Below, in pieces: positions 8,301 through 13,152 of a DNA stretch of 13,152 nucleotides (within the stretch, counting starts at the first letter, position 1; each line of letters opens with the position of its first letter). The notes under the pieces were generated by a model. That model had not been told where the DNA came from and did no database searches. It saw nothing but the letters and a program-made list of their open reading frames with translations. This DNA comes from Lachnospiraceae bacterium (GTDB lineage Bacteria > Bacillota_A > Clostridia > Lachnospirales > Lachnospiraceae): assembly GCA_017391465.1 (NCBI GenBank), contig JAFOYH010000081.1, positions 1-13,152 of the forward strand, read 5' to 3'. The translations under genes and the position numbers were made by a program.

Positions 8301-10119
8301 AATTTTGAATCTTGTGTATAAATCTTACATGGAACTTCAGAAAACGGCAGAAGTAATGATTATTCGAAACACGGATGCTTTTGCTATGAAATATCCGGAC
8401 AAGATGATGGCAGACCTTTTTAGTGAATGGAAGAAATGTCAGGATAAACTTGTGGATATCAAAATCTATATGGCAAATTCTAAAAAGGCCGAAGACATTG
8501 GACTCGGAAATGTGATCCGCCATATGGAAGAAAATATTCTCACAGAAAAACTGTCTGTAGAAGATATGATGCAGACATTCAGAAAAGCACGTTGTCGATA
8601 CAATATTGAAAAAATCTGTAAAGAACATCCGGAATGGACCGATTTTGCACGTGTGGATTATGCGGTATGTTTAAAGCAGTATCGTGAAAATGAAGAAATT
8701 TTGCGTGAAGCTTATCGCAAAGACATTTTGAATGAAATTGTATCCCATATGCCGGATTTAAAAGAAGGCAGTGCAGATAATCCTGAACTTGGTGCACTGC
8801 AGCGTTTAATTCGTCGTGAAAGTAAGCAGACAAGTATTTATAAAATCTTTGACGAAGCATTTCACACATTACAACAGATTTTCCCTTGTATGATGATGGG
8901 ACCGGAGTCGGTTGCAGAATATATTCCGGCAGCGGTTATGGATTATGATATTGTGATTTTTGACGAAGCATCCCAGCTTCCATCTTATAAAGCGATGATT
9001 CCAATCTCAAAAGGTAAGAAATGCGTGTTTATCGGTGATGAAAAACAGCTTACGCCAACGACTTTCTTCAAAAAGAATATTCTGGATGAAGATGGTACAG
9101 AAACACCGCAGGAAGCCATTCTTGAAGATGCGATCGTTACGTCCATGCCGCAGAAGATGCTGCGTTATCATTATAGAAGTCAGTATGAAAATCTTGTGGC
9201 CTTTTCTAATGACCGTTATTACCATAAAGAGATTGTTACCTTCCCAGGCAGTGATACTCAGGTTAAAGGTGTTGAATACATCTATGTGGAAGATGGATGC
9301 TATGATCGTGGTGGAGCCAGAAACAATGTTAAAGAAGCTGAAAAGGTATTAGAACTTATTCAGAAAATTTATAAAGAATTACCGGAAGATACAACAGATA
9401 CTTTGGGTGTTATCACATTCAATATGGAGCAGATGCGTTTGATCCGAAAAATGCTTAAAGAGGCTTTGCATGAAGTGCCTGATTTAAAACGTCCGCTCGA
9501 TGAATTGGTTGACGTTGTAAATCTTGAGGCATGTCAGGGTAAAGAATGGGACCGCACAATTTTGTCTACTGCTTACGGTAGAGATAAAGAAGGAAACTTC
9601 AGTACAAATCTTGGACCAATGACCAGAGATGACGGCGGCAATCGTTTGAACGTTATGATCACACGTTCCAGAAAGCATCTTTATGTTGTGACATCTTTGA
9701 CGCCGGATATGTTTGGTGATGAACAGAAAGCCGGCAACAAAGATTTAAGAGACTTCCTTGCATTTGCCAAAGGAGATCTGAAGCTGGACAGCAGAGAAGT
9801 TGGTGTTGGAAAAGAGGCTAAAGGATTGATGGCTTCTGTTGTAAAACATCTGGAAGATAAAGGTTATCAGGTTCATACAAATATCGGAAGCAGTTCCTGC
9901 AAGGTAGATATTGGTATTATATCTGAAGAAAATTATGCATACAAGTTAGGTATTTTACTTGACCATTTTGAAAATGAAGCACATTCAGTGCGTGATGAGG
10001 AAATCATCATTCCGGCAATTCTTGCGAATAAAGGTTGGAAATTATATCGTCTTCATGCTTTGAACTGGTACGACAATTCAAAATACGAGCTTGAAAAAAT
10101 CGAAAAATTAATGAAGTGA
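5350..10119 (+). CDS. Transglutaminase-like/SF1 helicase/endonuclease-like giant protein
   Basis: 1589 residues, starting nine bases after GGGGAGGA. Residues 1-115 are a beta-rich domain. From about 125 (IAFMQPNDPLVARVLNRA) to 290 runs a transglutaminase-like domain with Cys217 (GTCLDLA), His243 (GHAFTGVW) and probable Asp268. A linker/beta region reaches about 590. The superfamily 1 helicase core (Upf1/Dna2-like, as in DUF4011-type proteins) has motif I GPAGNGKS at 616-623, motif II DEAS at 1205-1208, motif III GDEKQLTP from 1229, motif IV around YHYRS 1273-1277, motif V EACQGKEWD from 1393 and motif VI RLNVMITRSR from 1432. A helical insert of about 580 residues separates motifs I and II. 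Residues ~1495-1589 resemble MTES_1575/DUF559-type endonucleases (GSSSCKVDIGI, LGILLDHF, GWKLYRLHALNWY). Asp1520 is kept, but the usual Glu of the GIECDG motif is Leu1536, so nuclease activity is doubtful. It is the likely effector or nucleic-acid sensor of the locus. It is the last gene before the terminator and has no membrane segment. Confidence 0.88.
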   Translation: MSVTIEASVIKNVNYAACQCGAGLISSVQIKGNPGQEVILSIKSVPKFLYEYKEKITLDHGKVNLSNVQVHLDDVFCRQEILDAKEATIQIEIYDANDVGKTLAYENKKVHLQPYLHWNRSEHEESLIAFMQPNDPLVARVLNRAGELANEENGRMVGYQNWKNSSTRKQAEWIYRALQEENIHYLCPPAGFEFGASGQKVRIPGMVLHENVKQGTCLDLAILYASCLEAASFNSMVFLICGHAFTGVWLDNEKNFSTYPCKDWNLVDQNVKLSEGILPVECTFFTDGLNYSFEQAITSAKNNLQDADKFQCVLDVHMGRTKGYVPAYTFTNQPLCDLGMDDFHMNPSSYGQNKRQRLIKQAMDFSMRNVLLSKAGLVSELRFEIDAEKFFNDKFTDAELFVAMQKQQSVKKNIEDTLFDLNSFNRQEQQETGHNIVYLAVNELEWTAKGQEEKRKAPLYLCPSEIYRNIRGEYRFCVKVNESFVNPVLKVYLYQEYGIDFSELLNQPHEDYNKQIQVMKFAIGRQNGWKIIENVCGLSVYPVPNQAIWKGLQDDQLLKHDIVQGFLEGAMTWDNNVKVDIDAAEEPTDIYTFQADDSQREVIESTFKKRAQVIIGPAGNGKSQTIANIITEHMRKGQKVLFVTEKPTAMEVVADMLNQAEMIPFYLMLPDGKGTVAGLHEKVEATLRYVANYHGKQNSSLDVKKKIYKDAYDRLEQFRIFMKKPVVQGKSLAQLLEEYEQFKDYVLDEYCLTDGEVLNHESAENVMESFAEMMKNHPDVQTEYLPFINCLDLSDEERSKALVLIDQALAKMSVLKQKIWNLGDRLKVDMNGLSERDQILRVMTYASALQKCPVYGPSFKVVTKEQDEEFGELLHLTKELMASTPGSYHYEDVGDTLWTKVDEHQQKAEETDWSVLSKFAIQDSFSGISKEQMAEIKKKQTYDKYCMALIKQAEGRSEAEKEGLQNAANNIVQGNGKELLEDIKILNLVYKSYMELQKTAEVMIIRNTDAFAMKYPDKMMADLFSEWKKCQDKLVDIKIYMANSKKAEDIGLGNVIRHMEENILTEKLSVEDMMQTFRKARCRYNIEKICKEHPEWTDFARVDYAVCLKQYRENEEILREAYRKDILNEIVSHMPDLKEGSADNPELGALQRLIRRESKQTSIYKIFDEAFHTLQQIFPCMMMGPESVAEYIPAAVMDYDIVIFDEASQLPSYKAMIPISKGKKCVFIGDEKQLTPTTFFKKNILDEDGTETPQEAILEDAIVTSMPQKMLRYHYRSQYENLVAFSNDRYYHKEIVTFPGSDTQVKGVEYIYVEDGCYDRGGARNNVKEAEKVLELIQKIYKELPEDTTDTLGVITFNMEQMRLIRKMLKEALHEVPDLKRPLDELVDVVNLEACQGKEWDRTILSTAYGRDKEGNFSTNLGPMTRDDGGNRLNVMITRSRKHLYVVTSLTPDMFGDEQKAGNKDLRDFLAFAKGDLKLDSREVGVGKEAKGLMASVVKHLEDKGYQVHTNIGSSSCKVDIGIISEENYAYKLGILLDHFENEAHSVRDEEIIIPAILANKGWKLYRLHALNWYDNSKYELEKIEKLMK

Positions 10120-10122
10120 TTT

Positions 10123-10159
10123 ATATAAAAACGCATCGGTTTTCGATGCGTTTTTATAT
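10123..10159 (+). terminator. Rho-independent terminator, perfect 16-bp stem
   Basis: The arms at 10123-10138 and 10144-10159 are perfect inverted repeats around the loop GTTTT (10139-10143). The GC-rich core CGCATCG/CGATGCG is followed by five T and preceded by five A, so it could terminate in either direction. It begins three bases after the helicase stop codon and ends the ESCRT-like operon. Confidence 0.93.
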
Positions 10160-10189
10160 TAAGATAAAAGACAAAAAATAGGCTACAAC

Positions 10190-10218
10190 TTTACGATAAT
10201 AAAGTAAAATGGTATAAT
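10190..10218 (+). promoter_or_regulatory. Sigma-A-type promoter with extended -10
   Basis: The -35 box TTTACG (10190-10195) and the -10 box TATAAT (10213-10218) are separated by 17 bases. TGG directly before the -10 gives an extended TGn motif. Transcription would start near 10225, leaving an AT-rich leader of about 60 bases in which no riboswitch or operator palindrome is apparent. It should drive the three zinc-ribbon/MORN genes separately from the upstream operon. Confidence 0.75.
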
Positions 10219-10285
10219 TTTTAAAGAAACGGATCTTTGAATTCAGCGTGTAATAAAAAAGAAAAAGTTAGAGAGTGTGAGGATT

Positions 10286-11455
10286 ATGTGGATATGCCCA
10301 ATCTGTTCAAATCAAGAAAAAAGCAAATACATCTGCAGTGAATGTGGATTTGATAATCGCAGTGATTATTTAAAACATCGTACAATAGCTGCTGTAAGTA
10401 AGGAAGATGTCGATTACAGAAAAAGAATAGCTTGTAATATAGAAACAAAAAAAGCTCTCAGTGAAGCATTGGCGCGTTATGACGAATTGAATAAAAAATA
10501 CGAACACAGTAAAAAAGAAATTGAACTGTTGAGAAAAATAGTTGATAACGATAAAGAATTAAATGATGCAGCAAACAAATTAATCGAACAGTTGAAAGAA
10601 AGAGTTGCTCAAAAAGAATCTTTAATCGAGAATCTAAAACAGGAGCTGGAAACTCAGAAGAAAAAAACAAGTATTTCTTATGCGAAAAGTGCAAAAGAAA
10701 AACAAATATATTCAAGTGGTGATTGGTATGAAGGTGAACTAAAAAATGGGCTGCGCCACGGAAAAGGTATATACCAGTATGCAAATGGAGACCATTACGA
10801 AGGCGGATTTTCAGAAGGAAAATTCGACGGATATGGAATAATAACATATAAGAACACAGGTAACCGTTTTGAAGGAAATTATGTCAAAGGTTCACGTCAG
10901 GGTAAGGGAACATTTTATTATGCAGGCGGAACAGTCGTGCAGGGTGAATGGAAAGATGGAAAACTTGTTTATGGTAAAGAGACTTATTCAGACGGTAATT
11001 GGTACGAAGGCGAATTTAAGAACTGGGATCGGCATGGAAAAGGCACATACCAGTATACAAATGGAGACCATTACGAAGGTGGATTTTCGGAAGGAAAATT
11101 CGATGGATATGGAATAATAACATATAAGAACACAGGTAATCGTTTTGAAGGAAACTATGTCAAAGGTTCGCGTCAGGGTAAGGGAACATTTTATTATGCA
11201 GGTGGAACAGTCGTGCAGGGTGAGTGGAAAGATGGAAATCTTGTTTATGGTAAAGAGACTTATTCAGACGGTAATTGGTATGAAGGCGAATTTAAGAACT
11301 GGAATCGGCATGGAAAAGGCACATACCAGTATGCAAATGGAGACCATTACGAAGGCGGATTTTCGGAAGGAAAATTCGATGGAGAGGGCGTGTTTTATCA
11401 CGCGAATGGTAATGTGAGACAAGGCCGTTGGGAAAAAGGTTCTTACAAAGGATAA
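10286..11455 (+). CDS. Zinc-ribbon, coiled-coil, MORN-repeat protein, 389 aa
   Basis: The ATG at 10286 is chosen because both paralogues downstream begin with the same MW-x-CP-x-C; a GTG at 10277 would add three residues, and its GTGAGG may instead serve as the ribosome site, although the spacing is short. Residues 1-24 are a zinc ribbon (Cys4, Cys7, Cys17, Cys20). Residues 25-50 are the conserved segment shared by the three paralogues (SDYLKHRT...V..EDVD). Residues ~55-135 form a coiled coil (KYEHSKKEIELLRKIV and onward). From residue 145 to the end run 11 MORN-type repeats of 22-24 residues (consensus G..YEGE...G.RHGKG.Y.Y.N), including two nearly identical four-repeat blocks. MORN repeats make elongated beta-hairpin rods and are known in eukaryotes at membranes and in scaffolds. 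No enzyme domain is fused, so a structural or tethering role is likely. The protein appears cytoplasmic, without a signal peptide or membrane helix. Confidence 0.9.
   Translation: MWICPICSNQEKSKYICSECGFDNRSDYLKHRTIAAVSKEDVDYRKRIACNIETKKALSEALARYDELNKKYEHSKKEIELLRKIVDNDKELNDAANKLIEQLKERVAQKESLIENLKQELETQKKKTSISYAKSAKEKQIYSSGDWYEGELKNGLRHGKGIYQYANGDHYEGGFSEGKFDGYGIITYKNTGNRFEGNYVKGSRQGKGTFYYAGGTVVQGEWKDGKLVYGKETYSDGNWYEGEFKNWDRHGKGTYQYTNGDHYEGGFSEGKFDGYGIITYKNTGNRFEGNYVKGSRQGKGTFYYAGGTVVQGEWKDGNLVYGKETYSDGNWYEGEFKNWNRHGKGTYQYANGDHYEGGFSEGKFDGEGVFYHANGNVRQGRWEKGSYKG
10718..11383 (+). repeat. 276-bp in-frame tandem repeat, about 2.4 copies
   Basis: Copies begin at 10718, 10994 and 11270; the third matches only up to about 11383. 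Each full copy encodes 92 residues, i.e. four MORN units of 23, 24, 23 and 22 residues. Copies 1 and 2 differ at about seven of 92 amino acids, nearly all in the first 25 residues plus one near the end. The repeated DNA also yields a duplicated shadow reading frame in another phase. The near identity implies recent duplication or ongoing gene conversion and predicts length variation between strains. Confidence 0.92.
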
Positions 11456-11500
11456 AAGAAATAGATGTCGTTTTATGAGCAAAGACCGGAATAGCAGAAA

Positions 11501-11507
11501 TGAGGTG
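11501..11507 (+). promoter_or_regulatory. Shine-Dalgarno deciding second MORN start
   Basis: TGAGGTG lies seven bases before the ATG at 11515. The in-frame ATG at 11500 overlaps this site and would prepend five residues absent from the paralogues, so 11515 is preferred. Confidence 0.78.
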
Positions 11508-11514
11508 CCGCAAT

Positions 11515-12858
11515 ATGTGGATTTGTCCGATTTGTTCAAATGAAGAAATAAATAAATATGGTTGTACAGTGTGTGGGTTTGATCGAACCAAGGATTATCT
11601 TACTTTTCGGACATTCGCTTTGGTGCCCCAAGTCGATATAGATGCTTTAAATCAATTGTTTACAGGTATCCATAAAGAAAACTATTCAAATGGTGATTGG
11701 TATGAAGGTGAATTCAAAAATGGAATATGCCATGGAAAAGGAACCTATCATTATGCGAATGGCGACTATTATGTGGGAGATTTTTATGAAGGCAAACGTC
11801 ATGGACAAGGTGTTTATTACCATAACGACGGTGGTGTCTATGAAGGAAGTTATGCATATGATGTCCGACACGGTCAGGGGACGTTTTATTATGATGCCAA
11901 GCACATATTTAAAGGAAAATGGCAGGATGGCAAACGGACCTTGGGACGAGAAATCTATTCGGATGGACGTGCCTATGAAGGTGATTATCTCAATGGCAAA
12001 CGTCATGGCAAAGGAAAATTTTATTTTACAAATGGATGTAGCTTTGAAGGCGAATGGAAAGAGGATCAGCGTATTTACGGGAAAGAAGACTTTGAGAATG
12101 GCAATTCATATCAGGGTGAATATTTAAACGATAAAATTCACGGTAAAGGCATTTACCATTATGCGAATGGTGAACGCTATGAAGGGGATTTTGAGAACGG
12201 TAAACGCCATGGCGGTGGTGTCTTTTATTTTTCAAATGGCGAGGTTTTCAGAGGAACATGGGAAAATGATCAGCGTGTAAATGGTGTGGAAACCTATGAT
12301 AACGGTAATCGTTATGAAGGCAGCTACAAAAATGATGTCCGACATGGTAAAGGAAGATTCTTTTGGAAAGATGGCGGAAGCTTTGATGGTCAGTGGTTTA
12401 ATGGAAACCGTATTTATGGCACAGAGAAATATGCAGATGGCGATATGTACGAAGGTCATTATAAAAATGATGTTCGTCATGGGCAAGGGATTTATTATCA
12501 CAAAAAAGGTGAACGTTATGTTGGCGAATATGCAGATAATGTGCGTCATGGAGAAGGTGAATTCTTCTATACAAATGGCTGTACATGCAAGGGAACATGG
12601 AAGAATGGCTATCGTGTTCGCTGTCGTGAGACATATCCAAATGGTGATGTTTATGATGGCGAATATTTTGAAGGCAAACATCAGGGAAAGGGTATCTATT
12701 ATTATGCCAATGGAAATCGCTATGAAGGTGAATTCCATGACAATAAACGTCATGGTCAGGGTGCAATGTATTATATCAATGGACATAAAGACGAAGGTGA
12801 GTGGAAAGACGACAAATTTATAAAAAAAGGTATATTTGATAAGATATTCAAGAAATAA
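11515..12858 (+). CDS. Zinc-ribbon, 17-MORN-repeat protein, 447 aa
   Basis: The protein begins MWICPICSNEE, with zinc ligands Cys4, Cys7, Cys17 and Cys20, followed by the family segment RTKDYLTFRT...VPQVDIDAL to about residue 50. Unlike the upstream paralogue it has no coiled coil. MORN repeats start at residue 60 and continue to about 441, giving 17 units. Twelve are close to the 23-residue consensus (G..YEG.Y.NG.RHGKG.YYY.N). Units 4, 6, 9, 11 and 14 are a distinct 22-residue class with Trp (for example FEGEWKEDQRIYGKEDFEN), and the last is partial. The repeats are more diverged from each other than those of the upstream gene, so they are older. The C-terminus ends in a short basic tail (IFDKIFKK) that could contact membrane lipid head groups. 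It sits 59 bases after the previous stop with no terminator between, so it is cotranscribed. The likely role is an elongated scaffold or membrane tether; the partner is unknown. Confidence 0.92.
   Translation: MWICPICSNEEINKYGCTVCGFDRTKDYLTFRTFALVPQVDIDALNQLFTGIHKENYSNGDWYEGEFKNGICHGKGTYHYANGDYYVGDFYEGKRHGQGVYYHNDGGVYEGSYAYDVRHGQGTFYYDAKHIFKGKWQDGKRTLGREIYSDGRAYEGDYLNGKRHGKGKFYFTNGCSFEGEWKEDQRIYGKEDFENGNSYQGEYLNDKIHGKGIYHYANGERYEGDFENGKRHGGGVFYFSNGEVFRGTWENDQRVNGVETYDNGNRYEGSYKNDVRHGKGRFFWKDGGSFDGQWFNGNRIYGTEKYADGDMYEGHYKNDVRHGQGIYYHKKGERYVGEYADNVRHGEGEFFYTNGCTCKGTWKNGYRVRCRETYPNGDVYDGEYFEGKHQGKGIYYYANGNRYEGEFHDNKRHGQGAMYYINGHKDEGEWKDDKFIKKGIFDKIFKK
11692..12837 (+). repeat. Array of 17 MORN-coding units (66-69 bp)
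   Basis: Units of 69 bases (23 residues) or 66 bases (22 residues) are arranged head to tail from 11692; unit 17 begins at 12781 and is cut short. The DNA is clearly periodic (recurring tatgaaggt and cgtcatgg words) but the copies are diverged, unlike the 276-bp blocks upstream. The periodic composition creates long spurious frames on both strands. Confidence 0.85.
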
Positions 12859-12887
12859 TTATTCGATCAATGTGAATGGAGAAACTT

Positions 12888-13152
12888 ATGTGGAAATGTC
12901 CAATATGTAATAATGAAGAAGACAGCGAATATAGATGTCAGAAATGCGGCTATGATCAACGCTCTGATTTCTTGCATTATAAAACTTTATGTCCGGTTTT
13001 AAAACAGGACGTAGATGCATGGAATAAGAATCTTTTAAGTCATTTGAAAAAAGATTTTTTAGATAGTGATGCAGAAAGAAATTTACGTATGGCAGATACG
13101 ATTGAGAAGCAGCGTCGTTTAAAGAAAGAATCTGTAGACCAGCAGCAAAGTG
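12888..13152 (+). CDS. Third zinc-ribbon paralogue, 3'-truncated by window edge
   Basis: GGAG (12878-12881) lies six bases before the ATG at 12888, which is 29 bases after the preceding stop. The 88 visible residues begin MWKCPICNNEE with Cys4, Cys7, Cys17 and Cys20, followed by the family segment (QRSDFLHYKT...VLKQDVDAW). From about residue 48 the sequence becomes charged and helical (SHLKKDFLDSDAERNLRMAD, then EKQRRLKKES), suggesting a coiled coil as in the first paralogue. No MORN repeat has appeared by the window edge; one may follow, as it does after the coiled coil of the first paralogue. It is clearly a member of the same tandem family and cotranscribed with it. Its C-terminal domain cannot be seen. 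Confidence 0.85.
   Translation, partial: MWKCPICNNEEDSEYRCQKCGYDQRSDFLHYKTLCPVLKQDVDAWNKNLLSHLKKDFLDSDAERNLRMADTIEKQRRLKKESVDQQQS

Noticed and set aside
10161..10285. Possible riboswitch or small RNA between the terminator and the first MORN gene
   Set aside because: Apart from the promoter the stretch is AT-rich with no stable stem or recognisable aptamer motif.
10718..11383. CRISPR array or integron-like repeat
   Set aside because: The units are 276 bp, contiguous, coding and in frame; there are no short repeats separated by unique spacers and no cas genes.
10869..11417. Two similar 82- and 90-residue frames in another phase
   Set aside because: They are out-of-phase shadows of the 276-bp repeat inside a well-supported MORN gene, spaced exactly one repeat apart.
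12232..12823. Long open frames on both strands (180-184 codons) overlapping the MORN gene
   Set aside because: They arise from the periodic MORN-coding DNA; their Met/Ile/His-rich translations lack ribosome sites and mirror the repeat period.

Overview
The window is AT-rich and gene-dense, and every gene is on the + strand. Strong purine-rich Shine-Dalgarno sites, short gaps between genes and the codon usage suggest a low-GC Bacillota genome, probably a Clostridia/Lachnospiraceae-type gut anaerobe. That placement is an inference from style; no marker gene is present.

Region 1 (2-10119) is one tightly packed operon whose promoter lies upstream of the window. In order it holds: the 3' part of a coiled-coil gene; a small zinc-ribbon/beta-domain protein (773-1267); a 361-residue helical protein (1308-2393); a 217-residue protein that reads like an ESCRT-III/Snf7 subunit (2408-3061); an AAA+ ATPase that looks like Vps4 with an N-terminal MIT-like three-helix domain (3081-4364); a second AAA-like protein with an intact Walker A but a destroyed Walker B (4375-5319); and a 1589-residue protein combining a beta domain, a transglutaminase-like Cys/His/Asp domain, a superfamily 1 helicase and a C-terminal domain like the MTES_1575/DUF559 endonucleases (5350-10119). 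The order coiled-coil, ESCRT-III, Vps4 recalls the archaeal cdvABC arrangement.

Region 2 (10120-10285) holds a perfect 16-bp hairpin terminator followed by a good extended -10 promoter. Region 3 (10286-13152) is then a separate transcription unit of three tandem paralogues. Each starts with the same MW-x-CP-x-C zinc ribbon and a conserved segment of about 50 residues. The first adds a coiled coil and 11 MORN repeats, part of which is a 276-bp DNA tandem duplication. The second adds 17 MORN repeats. The third runs off the end of the window.

Working hypothesis (inference): this is a bacterial ESCRT-III/Vps4-type membrane-remodelling system. A catalytic and a pseudo-ATPase AAA pair would act on a filament protein. 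The system is coupled to a large helicase/protease-like effector, with zinc-ribbon MORN proteins as probable membrane or scaffold adaptors. It could serve envelope stress repair or anti-phage defence; the sequence alone cannot decide. No tRNA, rRNA, CRISPR array, insertion sequence or att site was seen, and none of the products shows an obvious signal peptide or transmembrane segment.
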